This document shows, in pieces, positions 16,719-25,159 of a stretch of 64,000 nt of DNA. The position numbers were made by a program, and so were the translations under genes. A model generated the notes under the pieces. The model searched no databases. It saw nothing but the letters and a program-made list of their open reading frames with translations, and was not told where the DNA came from. This DNA comes from Brachionus rotundiformis. Lineage: Eukaryota; Rotifera; Eurotatoria; Ploima; Brachionidae. How positions within the stretch are numbered: position 1 is the stretch's first letter; every line of letters starts with the position of its first letter. The stretch spans positions 806,001-870,000 of the forward strand of contig JAESIW010000210.1 of the NCBI GenBank assembly GCA_016802295.1. Direction: 5' to 3'.

Positions 16719-17429
16719 TTATTTAGCGTAATATTTACTTTTTTGCTCTTTGCTTAGTTTTTCGGTAGCGTAAGAAAGAGTTATGCGTGGTAAAACAGTA
16801 TAATTGTTGTTTAAATAGTTTATTAAAGTTGGTAAATCTTTTTTGCCAACTTCACGCAATACCCAACCTATTGCTTTGTGTATTAAATGATGATTATGAT
16901 TAATTAGCTTAAATGTAATATCAAAAAAAACGCTAAACTCTGCTTGCTTAACCAAAAAAATATTACTAACCACCGCTATACGATTATACCACAAATTACT
17001 ACTATTAGCTAAGTTGTACAGTGCAGTATAATTTTTAGTTATATAACAATAATTACCCAATATTTTGTAACTGCTTAAGTCTACTAAATCCCAATGATTT
17101 ATAAACTTACAATTATCTTTATGTAAATAAAAATCTACAATTTGTTGTTTTTGTTGCAAAGTTTTGCTAGCTTTGTATTGTAAAACTAGCATAGATAACG
17201 CACAAAAGCGTTCTTCGTGAATACTAGAATGCAACAAGCTTGCCAAATTAGGCAAAGTAATTTGCTTGTAGTGTTGCTTGGCTATTGTATGAATTTGCGG
17301 TACAGTTACGCCAATAAAAATATCCCCCTGAGCGTATTGATTTTTATTGGTTTTAAAAAACTTTTGCTGTTTGCTTGCCAGTGCGCTATTGGCTAAAGAT
17401 TTTAACTGCTGTTGTATGGTTGTATGCAT
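16719..17429 (-). CDS. DNA alkylation repair protein, AlkD-like
   Basis: HEAT-like-repeat DNA glycosylase family that removes alkylated purines. 236 residues from ATG 17429 (a TTG at 17444 would add five). Family landmarks: QYAQGDIFIGVTVPQIH near the N-terminus, HEERFCALSMLV, NHWDLVDLSSYKILG around the substrate cleft, and KAIGWVLREVGKKD near the end. Stands alone; the 179-bp gap to rph contains nothing recognised. Confidence 0.9.
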   Translation of the reverse strand: MHTTIQQQLKSLANSALASKQQKFFKTNKNQYAQGDIFIGVTVPQIHTIAKQHYKQITLPNLASLLHSSIHEERFCALSMLVLQYKASKTLQQKQQIVDFYLHKDNCKFINHWDLVDLSSYKILGNYCYITKNYTALYNLANSSNLWYNRIAVVSNIFLVKQAEFSVFFDITFKLINHNHHLIHKAIGWVLREVGKKDLPTLINYLNNNYTVLPRITLSYATEKLSKEQKSKYYAK

Positions 17430-17503
17430 AACAATGTACCGCAAAGTTATTAAAATTATTACTAATGTTAGTGCTGTTAAGCCAATAATTTAACAAGTGG
17501 TAA

Positions 17504-18073
17504 CTATACGCCCCAAGCTTTTAAATTATTGTTAACAATTTCTTCTGCTTGGGTGGTATCTACTATTTTATAGTTAACATTTAGTACTTCTAAAATTTTT
17601 AAAGCAACTTCGTACACGCCGTCTTGCTCTTTTTGCCCTAGCCTAAAACCATCGTGCTGTGTAATTGGAATGGGTTTCATTAACAACAACAAGCTATCGT
17701 TAAAATAGCCTTGCCTTATAAGATCGGTAGTTAACTGCATACCTACACTATAAATAGTACCTTCTTTTAATGCTACGTTAATATCAAAGTATTTCATATA
17801 GTAAAGGGGGTCTATTATGCAACGGTCAAACAGCCACGGTTTTTTAGTATCTAGCAAATTAAAGCCTTTTGCTATGCCGTAGTAAAAATGTATTAAAGCT
17901 AGCTCGCTAAAAGCGTAGTGTTCTGGTTTTTCGGGTGTAAAATGAAAATTAGCCTGTGTAGCTAATGCACGTATTAGTTCGTCCATTACGTTGCATTTAT
18001 CTTTATATTTTGCTACTAAAGTGCTTTTACCACTGTGGTGGGTTCCGGTTAAAATTATTTTATTGTATTTCAT
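17504..18073 (-). CDS. P-loop ATPase/kinase-like protein (AAA_28/NadR-like)
   Basis: 189 residues with Walker A GTHHSGKST (residues 9-17) right after the start, a DR motif in WLFDRCIIDPLYYMKYF (about 80), and a late HDGFRLGQKEQDGVYE segment. This matches small nucleoside- or nucleotide-kinase-like P-loop proteins related to the NadR kinase domain. A paralogue lies at 23869-24498, with the DR region in TDRSCIDTYLYTKYF. Substrate unknown. Confidence 0.75.
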   Translation of the reverse strand: MKYNKIILTGTHHSGKSTLVAKYKDKCNVMDELIRALATQANFHFTPEKPEHYAFSELALIHFYYGIAKGFNLLDTKKPWLFDRCIIDPLYYMKYFDINVALKEGTIYSVGMQLTTDLIRQGYFNDSLLLLMKPIPITQHDGFRLGQKEQDGVYEVALKILEVLNVNYKIVDTTQAEEIVNNNLKAWGV

Positions 18074-18154
18074 TAAATGTATTTAGTTTTGTTGGTGTTA
18101 AATTTGCTAGTAACAATACTTATTGTAATAAATAAATTATAAAACACAACCTTT

Positions 18155-19327
18155 TTAAATTAACAAACCACTGCTTAATTGTTCTATAACGTAATTTAAT
18201 ACCAATTTGCCTTGCTTTGTGGTGTATATATTATTATTTTGCTTGTGTAGTAAATTTAAATCTATTAAATTTTGCACAGCACTTGGTTTAACGTTATTTA
18301 ATATTATATTTAGTATGGGCAGGTTAACTCTTAAAGATGTTAATAAAACCTCTTGCAAACGCTCTGCTGTAGACACAACTACACTGCTGGTTAAGTTGCT
18401 TGCCTGCATATTGCAAGCCAAATTATACCACTGCTTGGGGTTTTTGTGTTCTACATTGGCATACCAAGTATTGTTGGTAAATACTCTGCTATGTGCCCCT
18501 GGCCCTATACCTAAATATTCGCCCCCTATCCAGTAGTTTAAATTATGTATAGAATGCTTGTTGGGTAATGCAAAATTAGAAATTTCGTACTGTTGTATGC
18601 CGTGTTTATGTAAAAAATCTACCGTGTGTAAAAACATGGCTTCGCTAACTTCTTCGGTGGCGGGTTTTATGTTTTGCCTAAAAAACGCCGTGCCTTCTTC
18701 TATGGTTAATTGATACAAAGATAAATGCTCGGTAAAATAATTCATTGCAGTGGTTAAATCGGTATGCCACTGCTGTAGGGTTTGGTTTGGTAGCCCCATT
18801 ATTAAATCAAACGAAGTTCTGCTAAATATTTTATTAGATTCTTCTAAGGCTAGTCTGGCTTCGGTGGTGTTGTGGTTGCGTCCTAAAAACTTTAAGTTAT
18901 CTGCATTAAAAGACTGCACCCCAGTAGATAACCTATTAACTCCCGCTTGTTTTAAATCGGTAAACTTACCAATTTCAAAACTAGATGGATTACTTTCTAA
19001 AGTAATTTCTTGTATTATATAATCTGGGTTAATTAATCTGTTATGCTTGTTTAAATAATCTATTATATCGGCAACCAACTGCACCGGCATTAAAGAAGGC
19101 GTGCCTCCACCAAAAAATACCGAATGCACCAACTTGCCTGTTAAAATATGCTTGTTTTTGTTTAAACTGTTTATATAAGCGTTTTTCCAAAAATTATAGC
19201 TATTAGGTTGCAACTGCGCACTACTTTGTAAACTAAAACTATTAAAATCGCAATAGCCACACTTGGTATAGCAAAACGGCCAGTGAATATAAACAGAAAT
19301 GCAATTTGTATAATATGGTAAAATCAT
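18155..19327 (-). CDS. hemW: Radical SAM heme chaperone HemW
   Basis: About 390 residues from ATG 19327; a longer frame to 19405 adds 26 untypical residues and runs into mnmE. The radical-SAM cluster motif is FCYTKCGYCDF (CxxxCxxC), followed by FGGGTPSLM and QSFNADNLKFLGRNH, typical of HemW rather than HemN. The C-terminal HemN_C domain is present. It binds heme and delivers it to respiratory proteins. Divergent from mnmE with 76 bases between starts. In many alphaproteobacteria hemW lies in an rph-containing cluster; here rph is 2 kb away. Confidence 0.95.
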   Translation of the reverse strand: MILPYYTNCISVYIHWPFCYTKCGYCDFNSFSLQSSAQLQPNSYNFWKNAYINSLNKNKHILTGKLVHSVFFGGGTPSLMPVQLVADIIDYLNKHNRLINPDYIIQEITLESNPSSFEIGKFTDLKQAGVNRLSTGVQSFNADNLKFLGRNHNTTEARLALEESNKIFSRTSFDLIMGLPNQTLQQWHTDLTTAMNYFTEHLSLYQLTIEEGTAFFRQNIKPATEEVSEAMFLHTVDFLHKHGIQQYEISNFALPNKHSIHNLNYWIGGEYLGIGPGAHSRVFTNNTWYANVEHKNPKQWYNLACNMQASNLTSSVVVSTAERLQEVLLTSLRVNLPILNIILNNVKPSAVQNLIDLNLLHKQNNNIYTTKQGKLVLNYVIEQLSSGLLI

Positions 19328-19403
19328 TATTAAAGTTTTATTATATTTATGTTTGATATATAATAATACTATACTAAAATAATAAAAATACAAATTAATA
19401 CCC

Positions 19404-20759
19404 ATGACAACAATTTTTGCACTTTCTACAGCTTACGTAAAATCGGCAGTGGCTATTGTTAGAGTAAGCGGAGAAAACGCTTTTACCAGCCTAAAAGCAT
19501 TAACCAACAATAACTCTATACCAAATAAACCAGCTTTGCGTGTTATTTATAACAATAACCAAACCGCTATAGACGAAGCTTTAGTGTTGTGTTTTAAAAA
19601 CCCTAACAGCTATACAGGGCAAAATGTGGTAGAGTACCACATACATGGTGGCTTAGGTGTTATTAAAGAGCTTATAAAAGCACTATCTAGCCAACCTAAC
19701 CATAGGCTTGCCCTACCAGGCGAGTTTACTAAATTAGCCTTATTAAACAACAAAATTAATCTACTAAAAGCCGAAGCCATTAACGATTTAATTAACGCTA
19801 AAACCATTACGCAAATTCAACAATCTATGTTTCATTTGCAAAACCACGCACTAAGCAAATATACTAACTACCTAAATAGCATTAAATACGTACTAGCTTT
19901 AACCGAAGCTACCATAGATTTTTCCGACCAAGATATTCCAGATACTTTATTTACAGAAATAGACCAAAAAATAGATGAAATTATTAACCAAATATCTGCC
20001 GAGCAACAAAAAACGACAGGCGTAAAAAAACTAAAAGAAGGTTTAAAAATAGCAATTATTGGCAAACCCAACACTGGTAAGTCTTCTTTAATAAACATTA
20101 TAACGCAAAAAGATACCGCCATAGTTTCTAACATAGCCGGCACCACCAGAGACGTTATAGAAGTAGACCTAGACTTTAACGGCTACCCTATTAGCATTGC
20201 AGACACCGCCGGCATTAGAGAAACCACCGATGAAATAGAGCAAGAAGGAGTAAAGCGTGCAATTAATAAAACCAACAATAGCGATATTAAAATAGCTATG
20301 TTTGATATTAACAATATTAACCAAGAAGATAACGCTATTATTAAACTAGCCAACCCACAAACCTTGGTTATTTTAAATAAAACCGATTTACTACAAAGCA
20401 ACCCAGCCACTATAGCAAACAATTTATGTAAGCAAAACAGTAACATTAATATTAATAACGTTATATGTACAGCATTAAGCAATGCAAACAATAATAGCGT
20501 TGTTATTAACCATTTACATAACGCTATTAAGCAAGCATATGGTAATATAGAAAACCCAATTATAACTAACGATAGGCACATTGCTATTATTAACCAAGCT
20601 AAAGAAAACCTAACTAACGCCAAACAAAATAAGCACGATATGGTAATTCTGGCATTTTATTTAAGAGAAGCCCTAAACAATATTGGCTTAATAATGGGAA
20701 AAACCAACACAGAACAAATACTGGATGTTATATTTTCTAAGTTTTGCATTGGCAAATAG
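19404..20759 (+). CDS. mnmE: tRNA modification GTPase MnmE
   Basis: Works with MnmG to make the 5-aminomethyl-type modification of wobble uridine 34. 451 residues: an N-terminal formyl-THF-binding domain (IFALSTAYVKSAVAIVRVSG), a helical domain with an inserted G domain showing GKPNTGKSS (G1), GTTRD (G2), DTAGI (G3) and NKTD (G4), and the invariant C-terminal CIGK whose Cys is essential. A parS site begins one base after the stop codon. Its partner mnmG is 16 kb away at 36470. Confidence 0.98.
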   Translation: MTTIFALSTAYVKSAVAIVRVSGENAFTSLKALTNNNSIPNKPALRVIYNNNQTAIDEALVLCFKNPNSYTGQNVVEYHIHGGLGVIKELIKALSSQPNHRLALPGEFTKLALLNNKINLLKAEAINDLINAKTITQIQQSMFHLQNHALSKYTNYLNSIKYVLALTEATIDFSDQDIPDTLFTEIDQKIDEIINQISAEQQKTTGVKKLKEGLKIAIIGKPNTGKSSLINIITQKDTAIVSNIAGTTRDVIEVDLDFNGYPISIADTAGIRETTDEIEQEGVKRAINKTNNSDIKIAMFDINNINQEDNAIIKLANPQTLVILNKTDLLQSNPATIANNLCKQNSNININNVICTALSNANNNSVVINHLHNAIKQAYGNIENPIITNDRHIAIINQAKENLTNAKQNKHDMVILAFYLREALNNIGLIMGKTNTEQILDVIFSKFCIGK

Positions 20760-20777
20760 ATGTTTCACGTGAAACAT
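20760..20777. promoter_or_regulatory. parS: parS site 1
   Basis: ATGTTTCACGTGAAACAT, a perfect palindrome containing the canonical 16-bp ParB-binding sequence. It begins directly after the mnmE stop codon. Confidence 0.95.
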
Positions 20778-20909
20778 TACTACAATACTCTACTAATTAT
20801 GCTTGTTGCTATTAATATAACTTTATTTATAACGCTAAATACTTAAAAAAATTATAAAAACCAAACCAACCAGCTACAATTGTTTAATTAAAACTAATTT
20901 TTAATGCCA

Positions 20910-20927
20910 ATGTTTCACGTGAAACAT
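20910..20927. promoter_or_regulatory. parS: parS site 2
   Basis: The same 18-bp palindrome; symmetry extends to CA/TG on either side. Equivalent to site 6 in the other repeat copy. Confidence 0.95.
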
Positions 20928-21296
20928 TGTTAATAGATATATACTTTACTTGATTAAGTAAATATAACAAAACAAACATTTTAAGTAGTATTACAACAAT
21001 TAAAACCTGCTTAAAGATTTTTACACATTAACCAAAGCCAACAAACACAAGGGTTTTACAGTTTTAGTAAAAAATTTTTATAATAAGCTAAAAACCTGCT
21101 TAGCGTAAAACTAAGCTAACATTAAATATAACTTAGTTAGCTTGCAACTTGCTATTTGTTAGGTTTTATATAGTAATGTTTAATATAAAAAAATATACGT
21201 TTTTACAGGCAAAACCTAATTTTAACTTACATTAATTAGGCTACTAAGCAACATAAAAAGCTGGTATGTTGCTTAAATTTTAATATATATCTATAT

Positions 21297-21314
21297 ATGT
21301 TTCACGTGAAACAT
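21297..21314. promoter_or_regulatory. parS: parS site 3
   Basis: The same 18-bp palindrome, extended by alternating A/T to about 28 bp of symmetry (21292-21319). It abuts the parB terminator. Confidence 0.95.
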
Positions 21315-21323
21315 ATATAAAAA

Positions 21324-21347
21324 AAAGACACTTGTATAAGTGCCTTT
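21324..21347 (-). terminator. Terminator of the parAB operon
   Basis: On the minus strand AAAGGCACTT pairs with AAGTGTCTTT (10 bp, one G-U) around an ATAC loop, followed by a T run. It lies 34 bases after the parB stop. Confidence 0.8.
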
Positions 21348-21380
21348 AAGTTAATAAAACAGTTTACAAATAAAAAACTT

Positions 21381-22289
21381 TTATATTTTAAGTAGCTTGT
21401 ATAACTCTGCTAAACTTTTATAGTTAATAGTAATACTGCCAGTTTCTTCTGTAGTGGCTTTTATATTTACCTTGCATAGCTTGTTATCTACATTAGCATT
21501 ATCTAACCAATATAGTAACTTTTGATTACTTATATAAGCAGACGAAGTATCTTTAGTTTTCTTTTGCTTAGTTACAATGCTATCATCTTGTTGCTTGGTA
21601 TTATAAGCTTGGCTAACCGATAAGCCTTGTGTAGCTATTTGTTTAGCAAAATCTTCGGGGTTATCCATACCTGCTAGCATTCTGGCGTGGCTAGTAGATA
21701 TACTACCATTAACTATCATCTCTTTAACACTATCTGGTAACTTAAGTATTTGTAAGTAGTTAGTTATATAGCTTCTACTTTTACCTACTAGGTTAGCCAC
21801 CATGCTATGGGTATAATTAAATTGTTTAATTAATAAATTAAACGAATTAGCTTCTTCTAGCGGGTTTAAATCTTGCCTTTGTAAATTTTCTATTATACCA
21901 ATTTCCATAATAGCTTTATCATCTATATCTAGCAATATGGCAGGTATATTGCTTAAACCTGCTTGCTTGCTTGCACGCACCCTACGTTCGCCCGCTATAA
22001 TAATGTAGGTATTATTATATGGTTTAACCAGTATAGGTTGCAACACACCATGTTGCTTAATAGACTCTGCTAAAGAATCAATATCTGCTTGATTAAACTG
22101 CTTACGCATTTGATAACTAGAAGGTACACAACTATTTAAACTAACAGTTATAGGTTGCTGGTTGGCTTGGCTAGTATTAGATGCAGAGGTATCTGCACCG
22201 CTTATTAAAGCACCTATACCTCTACCTAAAGCAGATTTACCTGATTGTTTTTTAATATCTAAGTGCTTGTATAAATCTTTATTTATCAT
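21381..22289 (-). CDS. parB: Chromosome partitioning protein ParB
   Basis: CTP-dependent DNA clamp that loads at parS and spreads. 302 residues: N-terminal LGRGIGALI, which in relatives contacts ParA, a CTP-binding domain with the motif GERRVRA and ENLQRQDLNPLEEA, a helix-turn-helix region with VGKSRSYITNYLQILKLP and STSHARML, and a C-terminal dimerisation domain. The start overlaps the parA stop in TAATG, showing translational coupling. Seven perfect parS sites lie within 2 kb. Confidence 0.98.
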   Translation of the reverse strand: MINKDLYKHLDIKKQSGKSALGRGIGALISGADTSASNTSQANQQPITVSLNSCVPSSYQMRKQFNQADIDSLAESIKQHGVLQPILVKPYNNTYIIIAGERRVRASKQAGLSNIPAILLDIDDKAIMEIGIIENLQRQDLNPLEEANSFNLLIKQFNYTHSMVANLVGKSRSYITNYLQILKLPDSVKEMIVNGSISTSHARMLAGMDNPEDFAKQIATQGLSVSQAYNTKQQDDSIVTKQKKTKDTSSAYISNQKLLYWLDNANVDNKLCKVNIKATTEETGSITINYKSLAELYKLLKI

Positions 22290-23050
22290 TACTTAACCTC
22301 TCTTCTAAGTAACTCTGCTGCTAGGTCTATGTATGCTTTGGCTCCTACACAGTTGGGTTCGTAAATTATAACAGGATACCCGTGCGAAGGAGCCTCGGAA
22401 ACTTTAACGTTTCTTGGAATTACTGTGTTATAAACTAGCTTGCCGTAGTATTCTCTTACATCGGTACTTATTAATTTAGATAAGTTATTTCTGCTATCGT
22501 ACATAGTTAATAATATACCGTTTATATCTAACGATTTATTTAAAGATACGTTAATAGCTTTAATGGTGTTAACTAAGTGGCTTAAACCTTCTAGGGCAAA
22601 GTATTCGCACTGTAAAGGTATTAGTACTTCTTGCGATGCTACTAAAGCGTTTACAGTTAATAAACCTAAAGAAGGCGGGCAATCTATAAAAACATAATCA
22701 AAGTTAGTAATTTGGCTAATAGCTTTTTTTAATCTAAACTCTTTTTCGCTTAGGGTTGCTAGTTCAACTTCTGCACCAGACAAGTTAATGTTAGTTGGCA
22801 GTATGCTTAGGTTAGGTATAGGCGTAGACAATATGGCTTCTTGTATATTTACACTACCTAGCAGTACTTCGTAGGTGGTTTTAGCTTTAGGTGTTTCGTA
22901 CATACCTAAGCCACTTGTAGTATTGCTTTGGGGGTCTAAATCCACTACTAGCACCTTTTTTTGCATAGCACATAGAGCTGTTGCTAGGTTCATAGTTGTT
23001 GTTGTTTTACCAACACCGCCTTTTTGATTTACTATAGATATTGTTTTCAT
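22289..23050 (-). CDS. parA: Chromosome partitioning ATPase ParA
   Basis: Deviant Walker A ATPase that drives origin segregation with ParB. From ATG 23050 it reads MKTISIVNQKGGVGKTTTT with the KGGVGKTT signature; Walker A' (VVDLDPQSNTTSG) and Walker B (YVFIDCPPSLG) follow. 253 residues is normal for chromosomal ParA. An upstream in-frame start at 23086 would add 12 residues and is less likely because AAGGG precedes the internal ATG. First gene of the parAB operon. Confidence 0.98.
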   Translation of the reverse strand: MKTISIVNQKGGVGKTTTTMNLATALCAMQKKVLVVDLDPQSNTTSGLGMYETPKAKTTYEVLLGSVNIQEAILSTPIPNLSILPTNINLSGAEVELATLSEKEFRLKKAISQITNFDYVFIDCPPSLGLLTVNALVASQEVLIPLQCEYFALEGLSHLVNTIKAINVSLNKSLDINGILLTMYDSRNNLSKLISTDVREYYGKLVYNTVIPRNVKVSEAPSHGYPVIIYEPNCVGAKAYIDLAAELLRREVK

Positions 23051-23124
23051 AAAGCATCCCTTAATATTTAATTTAGTTTTGTACAATAATTAAATATACA
23101 ATATATTTTAATTAATTTAAACAG

Positions 23125-23142
23125 ATGTTTCACGTGAAACAT
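23125..23142. promoter_or_regulatory. parS: parS site 4
   Basis: ATGTTTCACGTGAAACAT, about 75 bases upstream of the parA start. This is the only site outside the two direct repeats, so it may affect parA transcription (inferred). Confidence 0.95.
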
Positions 23143-23301
23143 TATTACTGCGTGTTTTGTTATTTATATAGCTTGCTTATATTAAATAAAAAAAACAACT
23201 ACACTTATTTACGTAAAATAGTGTTGCTTAAATGATTCTATTTACAAATATATTATAGTAAAAACCCTGCAAGCACATAAAACTATAACCGTTATTAATA
23301 G

Positions 23302-23319
23302 ATGTTTCACGTGAAACAT
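23302..23319. promoter_or_regulatory. parS: parS site 5
   Basis: The same 18-bp palindrome; first site of repeat B, equivalent to site 1. Confidence 0.95.
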
Positions 23320-23452
23320 TGCTACAATACGCTACTAATTATGCTTGTTGCTATTAATATAAGTTTATTTATAACGCTAAATACTTAAAAAAAATTATAA
23401 AAACCAACCAAAATAACTATAATTGTTTTAAAAAAGCCAAATTTTAACGCCA

Positions 23453-23470
23453 ATGTTTCACGTGAAACAT
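23453..23470. promoter_or_regulatory. parS: parS site 6
   Basis: The same 18-bp palindrome; equivalent to site 2, including the CA/TG extension. Confidence 0.95.
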
Positions 23471-23839
23471 TGTTAATAGATATATACTTTACTTGATTAA
23501 GTAAATATAACAAAATAAACATTTTAAGTAGCATTACAACAATTAAAACCTGCTTAAAGATTTTTACACATTAACCAAAGCCAACAAATGCAAGGGTTTT
23601 ACAGTTTTAGTAAAAAATTTTTATAATAAGCTAAAAACCTGCTTAGCGTAAAATTAAGCTAACATTAAATATAACTTAGTTAGCTTGCAATTTGCTATTG
23701 GTTAGGTTTTATATAATAATGTTTAATATAAAAAAATATAGGTTTTTACAGGCAAAACCTAGCTTTAACTTACATTAACTAGGTTACTAAGCAATATAAA
23801 AAACTGGTATGCTACCTAAAATACAATACTTAGTTACAC

Positions 23840-23857
23840 ATGTTTCACGTGAAACAT
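23840..23857. promoter_or_regulatory. parS: parS site 7
   Basis: The same 18-bp palindrome; equivalent to site 3 in spacing. It lies 11 bases beyond the stop of the following P-loop gene. Confidence 0.95.
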
Positions 23858-23868
23858 TGGCGTTAAAG

Positions 23869-24498
23869 TTAGGCAAAAGTAAATAGATTTTTTAGTTTAT
23901 CTAAAGCTGTTGGGTTAATATTAAGGTTGCTTAAAAATTCTTTATAGCGTTCTGTAGTAGTGTTGCTGGTTAGGGTGTTGCATAGATTTTGCTTGGCAAA
24001 GTAATCTTTAAACAAACACCAAATATCGTCTCTTTCGTCTATTGTCATTCTAACTTCGGTTTTGTCAAAATCATTAAACGGAGGCACCAAGTAAGTAAAT
24101 ATATTGTTGGCAATTTGATTACTTTTTTCTTCCATATCTTGTAATAAACTGGCGTAATTGCTGGTTTGGTTAGCTTTTGTTACAAAATATTTAGTATATA
24201 AATATGTATCTATGCAAGATCTGTCGGTTATTATTAATCTGGTGTCGGTATGTTTGTTTAAGTAATACTTGGCAGTGTTGTAACCTAGGTTAAATGCTTG
24301 CTGTTGCGAAAAAACAACTTCATCTAAATCTAAACCATTACCATTTAACGAAAAACCCATGTTGTATAATCCAGTATTAAATTCGTTAAAAATTTTATAC
24401 TTATTTTGGCTAGTTTTGTTAATATTAGCACAAATTTTATTTACTAAAGAGGTTTTGCCAACCCCATGAGAACCGCTAAAAGCAATGATTTTATACAT
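23869..24498 (-). CDS. P-loop ATPase/kinase-like protein
   Basis: 209 residues with Walker A GSHGVGKTS (residues 9-17), a TDR motif in LIITDRSCIDTYLYTKYF (about 93-110) and a helical lid region. It resembles AAA_28/deoxynucleoside-kinase-like proteins and is a distant paralogue of 17504-18073. It is read toward the parS cassette, with only 11 bases between its stop and parS site 7. Whether it has any role in partitioning or nucleotide metabolism is unknown. Confidence 0.75.
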   Translation of the reverse strand: MYKIIAFSGSHGVGKTSLVNKICANINKTSQNKYKIFNEFNTGLYNMGFSLNGNGLDLDEVVFSQQQAFNLGYNTAKYYLNKHTDTRLIITDRSCIDTYLYTKYFVTKANQTSNYASLLQDMEEKSNQIANNIFTYLVPPFNDFDKTEVRMTIDERDDIWCLFKDYFAKQNLCNTLTSNTTTERYKEFLSNLNINPTALDKLKNLFTFA

Positions 24499-24592
24499 AA
24501 AAATACTTAATTTGTTGGTAAATTTTTATTTTGTTTTTTTGTTTTAATATTTAATTATATTAATTAATAATATCTTTAAAAAGGTTAACTAA

Positions 24593-25153
24593 TTATTTAA
24601 AAAACTGAATTTTTGTTTTAACCGTTGATTTTGTTACTATATTTTTTAGTCCATTTAATGTAATTTGTGTATCGCTTAAAACTACAACTACTAAGTTAAA
24701 ATTAAAAATGTTTAATTTACTTAGATAATTAAAAGAATCTATTACTAAGTTGCTTTTATACGGAGCATCTAGTATTAATAAGTCTATTTTATTAATATTA
24801 TTAGGTTTAAGTTGTAGTATATTTGTATTAATAATGTTAATTTTGTTGCTAACTAAATTATAATTATGTAAAGACTGCACATTTTTGGTTATAGTTTTTA
24901 TGCATTCTAAATTATTTTCTACTAAATAAATGCTATTACTACCACGAGAAAGAGCCTCTATACCTAATAAGCCACTACCGGCAAAGGCATCTAGCACATT
25001 GCCTTGTAGGTTGTTTGTAAAGCTATGTTGCAATACATTAAACATGGTTTCTTTTACTCTGTCGGTGGTGGGTCTGGTGGTTGGTATATTGGGTAAAAGC
25101 ATTTTTTTACCTTTGTATAAACCAGATATTATTCTGCCGTAATAATTTTGCAT
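24593..25153 (-). CDS. rsmD: 16S rRNA (guanine966-N2)-methyltransferase RsmD
   Basis: Class I SAM methyltransferase, 186 residues. N-terminal RIISGLYKGKKM and RPTTDRVKETMFNVL are the family signature, and the SAM motif is LDAFAGSGLLGIEALSRG. The catalytic DPPY/F motif reads DAPYK (about residue 130), so the first Pro is replaced. Six bases downstream of rluB, same strand; both act on rRNA. Confidence 0.93.
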   Translation of the reverse strand: MQNYYGRIISGLYKGKKMLLPNIPTTRPTTDRVKETMFNVLQHSFTNNLQGNVLDAFAGSGLLGIEALSRGSNSIYLVENNLECIKTITKNVQSLHNYNLVSNKINIINTNILQLKPNNINKIDLLILDAPYKSNLVIDSFNYLSKLNIFNFNLVVVVLSDTQITLNGLKNIVTKSTVKTKIQFFK

Positions 25154-25159
25154 ATAAAT

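Larger units (their letters stand above)
20760..21314. repeat. Direct repeat A of the parS cassette
   Basis: A 555-bp non-coding block between mnmE and parB that matches 23302-23857 at well over 90% along most of its length, in the same orientation. Three parS sites sit at offsets 0, 150 and 537, against 0, 151 and 538 in copy B. It contains several inverted repeats (for example 21113-21143 and 21215-21240). No open reading frame of note; the only other element in this gap is the parB terminator. Confidence 0.9.
23302..23857. repeat. Direct repeat B of the parS cassette
   Basis: The second copy of the ~555-bp block, upstream of parA, in the same orientation as copy A. Differences are scattered substitutions and a few 1-bp indels; only the ends (about 23821-23839 versus 21278-21296) are unrelated, yet the spacing to the third parS is kept. 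The gap 23087-23301 holds parS site 4 and otherwise AT-rich sequence that should include the parA promoter. Confidence 0.9.

Noticed and set aside
21024..21040. DnaA boxes within the parS repeats (TTTTTACACA)
   Set aside because: Two mismatches to TTATNCACA, and isolated; not enough in AT-rich DNA to propose a second origin.
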